Source of the DNA: Flavobacteriaceae bacterium
Lineage (GTDB): Bacteria; Bacteroidota; Bacteroidia; Flavobacteriales; Flavobacteriaceae
DNA length: 64,000 bases
Assembly: GCA_016764435.1 (NCBI GenBank)
Contig: JAESRX010000013.1
Location: 1 to 64,000, forward strand
Reading direction: 5' to 3'
Shown piece by piece: positions 11,106 to 20,663 of this stretch. The stretch's first letter is position 1. Every line of letters starts with the position of its first letter. Below the pieces are notes generated by a model, which did not search any database, was not told the DNA's origin, and saw nothing but the letters and a program-made list of their open reading frames with translations. The position numbers were made by a program, and so were the translations under genes.

Positions 11106-11846
11106 TTAGGACTGTTTAGGTTTTATATTTATCGCTGATTTATAGGTGACTAAGGAATCTGCTGGAATGCTTTTTGTAATCCATACGTTGGCTCCAATAA
11201 TACTATTTTCTCCGATACTAATAGCTCCTCCTAAAATGGTGGCATTCGCATAAATAGTGACATTATTTTCTATCGTAGGATGCCTTTTAGTAGCTGCGAA
11301 ACTCTTTTTTACCTCAATCCCTCCAAGGGTAACTCCTTGGTAAATTTTTACATTGTTTTTTATGATTGACGTCTCTCCTATTACTATTCCTGTCGCGTGA
11401 TCTATAAAAAAAGACTCGCCAATTACTGCTCCAGGATGTATATCTGTTCCCGTAAGACCATGGGCGAATTCACTCATCATCCGAGGAATAATGGGCACAT
11501 TCTGCTTTAATAATTGATGACTTAACCGGTACATGGAAATGGCATAAAACCCTGGATATGCTAAATAAATTTCCCGTAAACTATTTGCGGCAGGGTCGTT
11601 TTTCTCAAAAGCAATGGCGTCTAAGTCTAGCTGTTTTCTGATGCCTGGAAATTTCTTAAAAAAGAGATCCCATTGTTTTTTAGCGTCTCTAATTTCTAGG
11701 GCCGTACAAATTTCTAAAAAAGCAGCTTCTAAAGTTTCCATGGCTTCTTTCTCCTGCTTACAGGCATCGAATAAGGAATAAAACAATTGTTTTGAAAACT
11801 GCTCTACGTTATCTTTAAGGCAAACTTTATAGTTTTTTGAGTTCAT
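11106..11846 (-). CDS. cysE: serine O-acetyltransferase
   Basis: 246 aa; left-handed beta-helix hexapeptides, TDIHPGAVIGESFFIDHATGIVIGETSIIKNNVKIYQGVTLGG. Confidence 0.93.
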   Translation of the reverse strand: MNSKNYKVCLKDNVEQFSKQLFYSLFDACKQEKEAMETLEAAFLEICTALEIRDAKKQWDLFFKKFPGIRKQLDLDAIAFEKNDPAANSLREIYLAYPGFYAISMYRLSHQLLKQNVPIIPRMMSEFAHGLTGTDIHPGAVIGESFFIDHATGIVIGETSIIKNNVKIYQGVTLGGIEVKKSFAATKRHPTIENNVTIYANATILGGAISIGENSIIGANVWITKSIPADSLVTYKSAINIKPKQS

Positions 11847-12090
11847 TTTTTGATTTAAATATATTGTTAATTTTTGATTTATAGTGTATTATATGGTGTT
11901 CAGTTTTATTCTCAATACATTTTTCTGATGATTTTTTCTTTGAAAACCAATGGAAATCACTCAATTTAACGAGAATACACCGTCATTATGTCCTCTTGTT
12001 TTTTTGAGGAAAAAACACCCCTTTTAAAAGGAGGAATGTGTATCAAAACAGCATTGGGATGCCCTCCTCAAAAAGCCTATTTTCAAACTT

Positions 12091-12669
12091 TTAATTCTCA
12101 ATCAAACTCTTCGTAATTCGATTTAAATTGGACACTTTTCTAGAGAAATCTCCTGAAATCCGGTCTCGAACTACATTTAAATTAACCACTACATCATCTA
12201 GGTTTTCTGGCAATACTTTTTCGAAGAACTGACGAAGTCGTTTGGCCATGGTGGGTGATTTTCCATTGGTAGAGATGGCAATTTTTACATTTCCTTTAGT
12301 GACAATTCCTCCCAAATAAAAATCACACAAGTCCGGAGTATCTGCTACATTTATCAAGATATTAAACGATTTTGCGTCAAAATATATCTGTTCGTTCAAT
12401 TTTACATCGTTCGTCGCTGCAATTACTATTTGTTGTTTGTACATCAGGTTTCGTCCATATTCCCCAAATACTAAGGGGGTTTTATGTTTTACTGCCAATG
12501 CTTTAATTTCGTCTGAAAAATAAGTCGCGACTACTTTCACCTTGGCATTTGGACTAGATTTGAGCAAGAAACTCAACTTTTCACACGCCACATATCCACC
12601 TCCTACTATTAAGATGTTTAATTCTGATACTTTCAGAAAAACAGGGTATAATTCATTTCTACTCATCAC
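12091..12669 (-). CDS. precorrin-2 dehydrogenase / sirohydrochlorin ferrochelatase family (siroheme synthase N-terminal type)
   Basis: 192 aa; LNILIVGGGYVACEKLSFLL Rossmann motif, NVADTPDLCDFYLGGIVTKGNVKIAISTNGKSPTMAKRLR. Confidence 0.92.
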   Translation of the reverse strand: MMSRNELYPVFLKVSELNILIVGGGYVACEKLSFLLKSSPNAKVKVVATYFSDEIKALAVKHKTPLVFGEYGRNLMYKQQIVIAATNDVKLNEQIYFDAKSFNILINVADTPDLCDFYLGGIVTKGNVKIAISTNGKSPTMAKRLRQFFEKVLPENLDDVVVNLNVVRDRISGDFSRKVSNLNRITKSLIEN

Positions 12670-12676
12670 TTATTTT

Positions 12677-13483
12677 TTATTTGTTAGTAATAGCTCTCTT
12701 ATCTATTGCGGCATGTTTCAACACGTGTTGGTTAATTTCCTCAAAAAAGGAACGAAATTTAACACTCTCTTTCACTACTTCTCCAATCACAATAATCGCT
12801 GGAGATGACAGTCCTTTTTCAGTGGCAACGTCCACTATTGTTTCTATGGTTCCAAGGCCCACTTGTTGATTTTCCGTACATCCATTTTGAATGATAACCG
12901 TAGGTGTATGACTTTTTCCAGACTCCTTAAATAAGGCGGTAATTTCAGTAAGTTTACTCATCCCCATTAAAATCACCACAGTTGCAGAAGACTGAGCTGC
13001 CAACTTAATATCTTCTGACAGTTGCCTTTCCGAAGTAGTTCCTGTGAGTATCCACAGGCTTTCTGAAACCCTTCTTTTCGTCAACGATATTCCTAAATTT
13101 GCAGGGACAGATACTGAAGAAGAAATCCCAGAAACCACTTCGGTTTCTATCCCGAAAGAAGCTACATAATCTATCTCTTCTCCCCCGCGACCAAAAATAA
13201 ATGGATCGCCTCCTTTTAAACGTACTACGTGCCCATGCTCGAAGGCGTTTTTTACAATAATCTCATTAATTTCGTCTTGAGAATACCTGTGAAATCCTTT
13301 GCGTTTTCCTACAAATATTTTTATTGCATTGGGCGCATACGCTAGCAGTTCTCTATTTATTAAGGCGTCGTATAATACCACTGCGGCAGTTCCTAAGGCT
13401 TTCACCCCTTTTACAGTAATCAAATCTACATCACCAGGCCCTGCACCGACTAAGGTTACTTTTGCGTTCTTTTTATTGATCAT
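12677..13483 (-). CDS. cobA: uroporphyrinogen-III C-methyltransferase
   Basis: 268 aa; VTLVGAGPGDVDLITVKGVKAL, VRLKGGDPFIFGRGGEE. Confidence 0.95.
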   Translation of the reverse strand: MINKKNAKVTLVGAGPGDVDLITVKGVKALGTAAVVLYDALINRELLAYAPNAIKIFVGKRKGFHRYSQDEINEIIVKNAFEHGHVVRLKGGDPFIFGRGGEEIDYVASFGIETEVVSGISSSVSVPANLGISLTKRRVSESLWILTGTTSERQLSEDIKLAAQSSATVVILMGMSKLTEITALFKESGKSHTPTVIIQNGCTENQQVGLGTIETIVDVATEKGLSSPAIIVIGEVVKESVKFRSFFEEINQHVLKHAAIDKRAITNK

Positions 13484-15563
13484 CTTGTACTATTTTAGCA
13501 CGATACTCCGTGGCCATTTTATAAAATTCCACCGCATCTTTCACGTATTTACTTGCAAATTCCTGACTCGGCTCGTTGGTTCTAATTTGATATACAAAAT
13601 CCGAGAAGGAAGTAGGTAAACTAATTTTAGAGGTAAATAAACGATCAAACTGCGTAATAATACTGGCTTGAGTATTTGTTTTTTCTTGTTCAGAAATCAA
13701 CAATGCTTTGGCTGTATTTACGATAGTCGCATAGGCGTAATAAATAGCATCTGCATATTGCTTTAACTCTAATGCTTCTTTAGCATGCGCTATTTTCTCT
13801 TCGTTTTCGAAAAGTATCGTCGCCACTAAATCAATCACAACACCTGCACATTCTCCAACACCCACCGCCACTTTATAAGCTTCTTCCGTTCCCCAATCCA
13901 CAAAATCACTGGGCTGTAAATTAGTAGTATCCGCCAATGGCTTTAACATTTCATAAAAATAAGCTTCCTGTTTTCTATCGTAATAGTCTAAAAAAGATTC
14001 CTTTGTTTGTTGATTTTTCTCAAAGTCGTTCAGCACAAAACGCAAGGCGTCTGGCCCTCTTTTACTTGGTATTTTGATTACTTTAGCTGCAAATCGCCCA
14101 TTTCCATCGCCTAAAATACCTCCACCTAATAATACTTGTAATGCAGGAGCTACTAACTTTCCTGATTTTATAGACATCCCTTGAAAACCAATATTAGCTA
14201 TGGAATGCTGCCCACAAGAATTCATACATCCACTTATTTTAATAGTGATGTCTCTATTTTGTACAAACTGAGGATATTCCGATTCCAACACACGCTCTAA
14301 CTCCGTAGAAATCCCGGTACTACTTGCAATCCCTAAATTACAGGTATCCGTTCCTGGACAAGAAGTAATATCAAAAATACTATTAAACCCTATAGCGGTA
14401 TAGCCTAATTTAGAAAGTTCAACATAAAAAAACGGCAAGGATGCTTCCGGAACATGACGCAATAATATGTTCTGACGGATGCTTAATCGCAATTCATTTC
14501 CTGCATATTTTTTAATTAAGTCTGCTAAAACCCGGGCATTCTTGGTATAAAAATCACCCAAGTGTACCTTAATTCCAATCGCATACAATCCTGCTTGTTT
14601 TTGAGCACTTACATTGGAGTTTTTCCACAAGTTAAACAATTCCTTGTCTTTGATTTCTACGGAAGGAACGGCCATGGTATTTGCGACAACAGGAACATCA
14701 TAGGCCGTGGTGTCAATAAGAACTAGCTGTTCTGACAAGGCTTTTTGTTCTTCATCTACCAATGTTCTAAATCCATCTACCCCTATTTGTTTTACTAAAA
14801 ATTTCATGCGTGCTTTGGCTCTTTTTGCACGTTCTCCATGACGGTCAAACACACGTAAAATAGCCTCCGTTACTGGAATTATTTTATCGCCTTCTAAAAA
14901 CTCATACAACACATCTGCGTGTCTTGGTTGCGAACCAATTCCTCCCGCTAATAATACTTTAAACCCATGTACGCCGTCTTTTATTTTGGCAATAAATCCA
15001 ACGTCATGGATAAAACTAATCGCAGTATCCGCATCAGTACCCGAAAAAGAAATCTTTACTTTCCTTCCCATTTCTTGACAAATAGGGTTTCTCAAAAAGA
15101 ATTCAAACAAGGCCTGTGCATACGGCGACACATCAAACGGCTCGTTTGGATCTATCCCCGCAGTTTCAGAAGCGGTGACATTCCTCACCGTATTTCCACA
15201 AGCTTCACGTAAAGTAATAGCGTCCTTTTCTAATTCCGCCCACAACTCAGGAGTCCTGTCTAAGCTAACATGGTGAATTTGAATATCCTGACGCGTAGTA
15301 ATATGCAAACGTCCTCGAGAATACTCATCTGAAACATCAGAAATACGGTGTAACTGCTCACTGGTCATTTTCCCAAAAGGCAATTTAATACGAATCATCT
15401 GTACTCCTAACTGACGCTGTCCATACACTCCACGAGCCAATCGTAAGCTACGGAAACGTTCTGCGTCTATTTCTCCTTTATAAAATTGATGTATTTTTTT
15501 TTCTAAATCAATGATATCCTTCTCCACTACCGGATTTTCAATTTCGGTTCTAAAACTTTGCAT
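13473..15563 (-). CDS. sulfite/nitrite reductase hemoprotein with C-terminal helical (HEPN-like) extension
   Basis: 696 aa; siroheme/4Fe-4S motifs TSCPGTDTCNLGIASS and KISGCMNSCGQHSIANIGF; extra ~130-aa helical tail. Confidence 0.92.
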   Translation of the reverse strand: MQSFRTEIENPVVEKDIIDLEKKIHQFYKGEIDAERFRSLRLARGVYGQRQLGVQMIRIKLPFGKMTSEQLHRISDVSDEYSRGRLHITTRQDIQIHHVSLDRTPELWAELEKDAITLREACGNTVRNVTASETAGIDPNEPFDVSPYAQALFEFFLRNPICQEMGRKVKISFSGTDADTAISFIHDVGFIAKIKDGVHGFKVLLAGGIGSQPRHADVLYEFLEGDKIIPVTEAILRVFDRHGERAKRAKARMKFLVKQIGVDGFRTLVDEEQKALSEQLVLIDTTAYDVPVVANTMAVPSVEIKDKELFNLWKNSNVSAQKQAGLYAIGIKVHLGDFYTKNARVLADLIKKYAGNELRLSIRQNILLRHVPEASLPFFYVELSKLGYTAIGFNSIFDITSCPGTDTCNLGIASSTGISTELERVLESEYPQFVQNRDITIKISGCMNSCGQHSIANIGFQGMSIKSGKLVAPALQVLLGGGILGDGNGRFAAKVIKIPSKRGPDALRFVLNDFEKNQQTKESFLDYYDRKQEAYFYEMLKPLADTTNLQPSDFVDWGTEEAYKVAVGVGECAGVVIDLVATILFENEEKIAHAKEALELKQYADAIYYAYATIVNTAKALLISEQEKTNTQASIITQFDRLFTSKISLPTSFSDFVYQIRTNEPSQEFASKYVKDAVEFYKMATEYRAKIVQDDQ

Positions 15564-15605
15564 GATCTGTCGTATTTGTTAGTTTTTGAGTGTTGAGCTC
15601 CTATC

Positions 15606-15647
15606 CTCTATTACTCCTGTAGGAATCCCACAGGAATAATAGAAGAG
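15606..15647 (-). repeat. intraoperonic stem-loop between cysN and sulfite reductase
   Basis: CTCTATTACTCCTGT / ACAGGAATAATAGAAGAG imperfect inverted repeat; no U-tract on the operon strand. Confidence 0.5.
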
Positions 15648-15683
15648 TTAAAACCCTTGTAATCTTATTGTTATTTTATATAA

Positions 15684-16934
15684 TTAAGCTTCTATAAACC
15701 CAACGCCTGCGGTATTATTCGACTGCTGATCGATTAAAATAAAAGCACCATTGGTTCTATTTTCCTCGAAGGTATCAAAGAAAATAGGCTTGTTTAATTG
15801 GAAAGTAACACGTGAAATATCATTCATTGCGACTTCAGTAACATCTTCTTGAACTCCCGAAAAATCGGTATTTATTTTATGATGTATGGTCTTCACTTTT
15901 GCCAATACTTTATGTACACCATGTTGTAATAAATACTTGGCGCCTGGCACTAATTGTTTAGCATCCATCCAAGAAACTGTAGCGGTTACTTGTTTTGCAA
16001 TATGTGGAATTTCATCCACCTTTACAATCATATCACCTCTACTCACATTTACATTATCGGTTAAGGTTACCGTCACCGAGCTTTGATGTCCTGCTTTTCC
16101 GTACTTTTTATCGTAAAAATAAATATCTTTTACGGTAGATCGTGTTTTCGAAGGCAATACTAATACATCATCTCCTACGGCTAAATCTGCTCCGTACACT
16201 TTTCCTGCGTAGCCTCTAAAATCGTGAAAATCTTCTGTTTTTGGGCGAATCACAAACTGTACAGGCAAACGCATTTTACCATTATTATACACATCTTCTG
16301 CATCCAAACTCTCCAAGTGATCCATTAATGTAGCTCCTTTATACCAATCAAAATTGGTAGATTTATGCACCACATTATCTCCTTTTAAAGCACTTACTGG
16401 AATGTAAGAAATTTGACGTCCTTCAAAATTACTTTTCTCTACTAATTTCTCGAATTCTGATTTGATCTCGTTGAACCTTTCCTCTGAAAAATCAACTAAA
16501 TCCATTTTATTTACTGCCACTACCACGTCTTTTACACGCAATAAATTATTGATAAAAAAGTGACGATATGTCTGCTCTATCACACCGTGACGTGCATCGA
16601 TTAAAATAATGGCTGCTTGAGAAGTAGAGGCTCCTGTCACCATATTTCTAGTATATTCAATATGCCCTGGTGTATCGGCAATAATATAACTACGTTTTGC
16701 TGTAGAGAAATAAATATGCGCTACATCTATCGTAATTCCTTGTTCACGTTCAGCAACTAAACCATCGGTGGCCAACGAAAAATCAAGGTAATCATACCCT
16801 TTTAATTTACTACTGCGTTCTATGGCTTCCAACTTATCGTCGGTCATTGATTTTGTGTCGTATAAAATACGTCCAATCAAGGTGCTTTTCCCATCATCTA
16901 CACTTCCTGCCGTTGCTATTTTTAATACTTCCAT
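15684..16934 (-). CDS. cysN: sulfate adenylyltransferase subunit 1 (GTPase)
   Basis: 416 aa; AGSVDDGKSTLIGRILYDTKS, REQGITIDVAHIYF, DTPGH, NKMD. Confidence 0.96.
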   Translation of the reverse strand: MEVLKIATAGSVDDGKSTLIGRILYDTKSMTDDKLEAIERSSKLKGYDYLDFSLATDGLVAEREQGITIDVAHIYFSTAKRSYIIADTPGHIEYTRNMVTGASTSQAAIILIDARHGVIEQTYRHFFINNLLRVKDVVVAVNKMDLVDFSEERFNEIKSEFEKLVEKSNFEGRQISYIPVSALKGDNVVHKSTNFDWYKGATLMDHLESLDAEDVYNNGKMRLPVQFVIRPKTEDFHDFRGYAGKVYGADLAVGDDVLVLPSKTRSTVKDIYFYDKKYGKAGHQSSVTVTLTDNVNVSRGDMIVKVDEIPHIAKQVTATVSWMDAKQLVPGAKYLLQHGVHKVLAKVKTIHHKINTDFSGVQEDVTEVAMNDISRVTFQLNKPIFFDTFEENRTNGAFILIDQQSNNTAGVGFIEA

Positions 16935-17119
16935 ATTCTATTGGTTGTTGGTTTTTAGTTCGTGATTGTAAGTGTTACGTTTTATCAAAAACTAATACCA
17001 TTTTACTTATTCGTTGTTGTAAATTTCAAGCTCCAAGTTATAAACTGGTAGTATATTCACTCCCCTTTTCACTCTTTGCTTTTTACTAATTCCTTTATTA
17101 TAATTCTAAGTGACACCCT

Positions 17120-17545
17120 TTAAGTTCTAAAAACAAAAGCTCAATACAAACATCAAACTCCCCTTTTCGCTTTTCACTTATCACTAATCCCTCTAGCATA
17201 GTTCTAAAAACAAAAGCTCAATACAAACATTAAACTCCCCTTTTCGCTTTTCGCTTATCACTTATCACTAATCCCTCTAGCATAGTTCTAAAAACAAAAG
17301 CTCAATACAAACATTAAACTCCCCTTTTCGCTTTTCGCTTTTCACTTTTCGCTTGTCACTAATCCCTCTAGCATAGTTCTAAAAACAAAAGCTCAATACA
17401 AACATTAAACTCCCCTTTTCGCTTTTCGCTTGTCACTAATCCCTCTAGCATAGTTCTAAAAACAAAAGCTCAATACTAACATCAAACTCCCCTTTTCGCT
17501 TTTCGCTTATCACTTTTCGCTTTTCACTTATCACTTATCACTCTT
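17120..17545. repeat. nested tandem repeat (about 5 copies of a 76-91 bp unit) between cysD and cysN
   Basis: Unit AGTTCTAAAAACAAAAGCTCAATACAAACATYAAACTCCCCTTTTCGCTTTTCGC(n)TTATCACTAATCCCTCTAGCAT recurs with starts near 17123, 17199, 17283, 17374 and 17451; units differ in number of internal CTTTTCGC/TTATCAC blocks. Confidence 0.9.
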
Positions 17546-17546
17546 T

Positions 17547-18446
17547 TTAAAAATACCCTTGTTGCTTGCGTTTTTCCATCGCCGCTTCTGATCTTTTATC
17601 ATCAATACGCGCTCCACGTTCTGAGATACTAGAATCTCTAATTTCCGCCACTACTTGACTGATGGTTTCAGCATGAGAAGCTACGGCTGCAGTACAACTC
17701 ATATCTCCAACAGTTCTAAATCTAACCACACGTTCTTCCACCACTTCTTCTGCATCTCTATACACACAGTCTGCGGCAGACCAAATCATACCATCACGTA
17801 CAAATGTTGGACGTTTATGAGAAAAATAAATTGATGGAATTTCCAACGCTTCATTTTCTATATAACTCCACACATCTAATTCTGTCCAGTTTGAAATAGG
17901 AAAAACACGTACATTTTGTCCCAAATCAATTTCTCCATTTAACATATCGAACAATTCTGGTCGTTGGTTTTTTTCGTCCCACTGTCCAAAATCATCCCGT
18001 ACAGAAAAGATACGTTCCTTAGCTCTTGCCTTTTCTTCATCTCTACGAGCGCCTCCGATACATGCATCAAATTTAAACTCCTCAATAGCATCTAATAAGG
18101 TGGTTGTTTGCAACATATTTCGACTCGAATAGCGTCCTGATTCTTCTTTCACTTTACCTTGATCGATAGAATCCTGTACATTACGTACTATTAATTCTAA
18201 GCCCAATTCTTCCACTAATTTATCACGAAAGGCTATGGTTTCCGGAAAGTTATGTCCAGTATCTATATGCATTAATGGAAAAGGAATCTTTGCTGGATAA
18301 AAGGCTTTTTGTGCCAATCGCACCAAGGTGATCGAATCTTTTCCTCCAGAAAATAACAACACAGGTTTGTCAAACTGTGCCGCAACTTCGCGCATGATAA
18401 ATATGGCTTCGTTTTCTAGATCATTTAATTGTAAAACATCTGTCAT
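17547..18446 (-). CDS. cysD: sulfate adenylyltransferase subunit 2
   Basis: 299 aa; LLFSGGKDSITLVRLAQKAF, GGARRDEEKARAKERIFS. Confidence 0.96.
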   Translation of the reverse strand: MTDVLQLNDLENEAIFIMREVAAQFDKPVLLFSGGKDSITLVRLAQKAFYPAKIPFPLMHIDTGHNFPETIAFRDKLVEELGLELIVRNVQDSIDQGKVKEESGRYSSRNMLQTTTLLDAIEEFKFDACIGGARRDEEKARAKERIFSVRDDFGQWDEKNQRPELFDMLNGEIDLGQNVRVFPISNWTELDVWSYIENEALEIPSIYFSHKRPTFVRDGMIWSAADCVYRDAEEVVEERVVRFRTVGDMSCTAAVASHAETISQVVAEIRDSSISERGARIDDKRSEAAMEKRKQQGYF

Positions 18447-18458
18447 CTTCTCTTCTTT

Positions 18459-19067
18459 TTATGAATGCAATCCACATTCTCTATTACCCAACACTTTAGT
18501 GGGGTCAAAATATTTAAATTCGTTTGGCAAGTTGTTCTCTTCTAAATAAACATCTAACTGCTCATCTGTCCAGTGATAAAACGGACTTACTTTAACCAAG
18601 CCATTTTTACTGACTGATACTATGTCAATTCCATCCCTAAACGCTGTTTGCCCTTTTCTAATATTAGTAAACCAGACATCAGGCGCATGTTCCGCCATCG
18701 CTCTACCAAAAGGTTCCATTTTCACTTGCTCCGTAAAGACCTCGTGTAATGGATCTTCTATTTGAGGAATCCCCATGGTGGCATCTCTATGCGCAGCCGT
18801 TTGTTGAGGCACATATAAAAACACATTTAAATCCAATGTTTCTATCAGTTCATTCGCGTGCTTATAGGTGTTAGGTGTATTGTATCCTGTGTCGCACCAA
18901 ATTACTTTTAGGTCTTTATCTACCTGTATACAAGCATGTAAAATAGCCACTTCATACGGTCTAAAGTTGGTCGTTACTAATGGTTTTTTTGCAAAATCAA
19001 TTGCCCATTTGATAATTTCCTGTGGAGTTTTTCCCTTTAGTTGCTCATTTATTTTTAGTATATCCAT
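18459..19067 (-). CDS. cysH: phosphoadenylyl-sulfate (PAPS-type) reductase
   Basis: 202 aa; PAPS reductase fold, C-terminal ECGLHS; lacks the CC...CxxC 4Fe-4S cysteines of APS reductases. Confidence 0.9.
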   Translation of the reverse strand: MDILKINEQLKGKTPQEIIKWAIDFAKKPLVTTNFRPYEVAILHACIQVDKDLKVIWCDTGYNTPNTYKHANELIETLDLNVFLYVPQQTAAHRDATMGIPQIEDPLHEVFTEQVKMEPFGRAMAEHAPDVWFTNIRKGQTAFRDGIDIVSVSKNGLVKVSPFYHWTDEQLDVYLEENNLPNEFKYFDPTKVLGNRECGLHS

Positions 19068-19333
19068 TATTTACCCCATTTTATTTTGTTCCATGCTCTT
19101 TCATGAAAAAAGTACAAAACCATTTTTGTTACCAACTCTACAGATCCAATTGAAAGTGCCATTTTTGTGTCGCCCGTTATATACCAAGAAATCAGAATTG
19201 TATCAAAGGTTCCAACGATTCGCCAACTAATCGACTTGACAATACTACGCAGTGGTTTCTCCGATTTTCTATCCTCTTCAAAAACTCCCGACACAGCGAT
19301 TTTATCACGATCTATAAATTGCTCAACAATCAT
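19067..19333 (-). CDS. DUF2061 domain-containing membrane protein
   Basis: 88 aa; KSISWRIVGTFDTILISWYITGDTKMALSIGSVELVTKMVLYFFHERAWNKIKWG. Confidence 0.88.
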   Translation of the reverse strand: MIVEQFIDRDKIAVSGVFEEDRKSEKPLRSIVKSISWRIVGTFDTILISWYITGDTKMALSIGSVELVTKMVLYFFHERAWNKIKWGK

Positions 19334-19357
19334 TATTTTTATTTATTTATTCCGAGG

Positions 19358-19399
19358 CAAACTTACTCTAATTTTATTACCCTACCAAGTCTATAGGGT
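19358..19399 (-). promoter_or_regulatory. promoter of the DUF2061-cysHDN operon with overlapping inverted-repeat operator candidate
   Basis: Minus strand TTG (19386-19388) - N20 - TAAGTTTG (19358-19365), matching the Bacteroidota -33 TTG / -7 TAnnTTTG consensus; perfect ACCCTA-N9-TAGGGT inverted repeat at 19379-19399 covers the -33 element. Confidence 0.6.
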
Positions 19400-19482
19400 T
19401 TAAGGTTTTGTAAACTATTCATATTTAACAAATCCTTATTATCATACTTGATTTACAACGAATTAGACATTTAAAAACCGCT

Positions 19483-20652
19483 TTACATCACCAATGCCTG
19501 CTCTAAATCTTTGATGATATCGTCCACATGCTCCAATCCGACAGAAATCCGAATCAATCCATCAGTAATCCCGACTTTTAAACGTTCGTTTTTAGACAAT
19601 TTACTATGCGTAGTAGAAGCTGGATGGGTGATAATAGTCCGAGTATCTCCTAAATTAGCAGTCAAAGTACACAGCTGAATTGCATCTAAAAAATCACGTC
19701 CAGAAGCAAGCCCACCTCGGAGGCTAAAAGCGATGATATTCCCCCCTAATTTCATTTGTTTTTTAGCGATATGATACTGGGGATGCGAGGCTAAAAACGG
19801 GTATTTGACCGTACTTATATTCTCCTGAGTCTCTAAAAATAGTGCCACTTTTAATGCGTTCTCACAATGACGGTCTAAACGAACTGCCAATGTTTCCAAA
19901 CTCTTCGATAACACCCAAGCATTAAATGGCGACATGGTAGGTCCCGTATTGCGAGAAAACAGATAGATATCCCGAATCAATTCTTTTTTTCCTACAACCA
20001 CTCCCCCCAAAACACGTCCCTGTCCGTCCATTAATTTAGTCGCAGAATGAATCACCAAATGTGCTCCAAATTTAATTGGATTTTGAATATAGGGTGTTGC
20101 AAAACAATTATCTATCACCAGTAGTATTTCGTGTTTTTTAGCAATTTCTCCGAGGCGTTCCAAGTCTAAAATATCAATTCCTGGATTGGTTGGAGACTCC
20201 GCATACAGAATTTTTGTAGCCGGTGTAATCAACCTTTCGATCCCCTCCAAATTATCACTTTCAAAATAAGAAGTCGTAATATTCCACTTGGGTAAATAGG
20301 TTGTAAACAAGGTATGAGTAGCCCCAAAAACCGAACTTGCAGACACTATATGATCGCCACTATTTAATAAAGAAGCAAAGGTTGAAAACACGGCAGCCAT
20401 TCCAGTTGCAAAGGCATAGCCGTCTTCTGCCCCTTCCATCGCTACGACTTTATTAATGAATTCTGTAGTGTTTGGATTCGTAAAACGAGAATAAATATTG
20501 GTCTCTTTTTCTTCAGAAAATGAAGCGCGCATATCCTCAGCATCCTCAAAAACAAAGCTTGAAGTTAAGTACATAGGCACGGAATGCTCCGCATACTGTG
20601 AACGTTCCAATTGATTGCGAATTGCGTGTGTTTCAAAATGATCAAATTCCAT
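19483..20652 (-). CDS. trans-sulfuration PLP enzyme (O-succinyl/O-acetylhomoserine sulfhydrylase or cystathionine gamma-synthase-like)
   Basis: 389 aa Cys/Met metabolism PLP family; YSRFTNPNTTEF, VIHSATKLMDGQGRVLGG (PLP lysine), THPASTTHSKL. Confidence 0.9.
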   Translation of the reverse strand: MEFDHFETHAIRNQLERSQYAEHSVPMYLTSSFVFEDAEDMRASFSEEKETNIYSRFTNPNTTEFINKVVAMEGAEDGYAFATGMAAVFSTFASLLNSGDHIVSASSVFGATHTLFTTYLPKWNITTSYFESDNLEGIERLITPATKILYAESPTNPGIDILDLERLGEIAKKHEILLVIDNCFATPYIQNPIKFGAHLVIHSATKLMDGQGRVLGGVVVGKKELIRDIYLFSRNTGPTMSPFNAWVLSKSLETLAVRLDRHCENALKVALFLETQENISTVKYPFLASHPQYHIAKKQMKLGGNIIAFSLRGGLASGRDFLDAIQLCTLTANLGDTRTIITHPASTTHSKLSKNERLKVGITDGLIRISVGLEHVDDIIKDLEQALVM

Positions 20653-20663
20653 TGTCTGTATTT

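Noticed and set aside
19334-19482. Search for another Cys/Met leader peptide upstream of the cysH operon
   Set aside because: The 5' UTR after the predicted promoter is very short and has no leader ORF or terminator.
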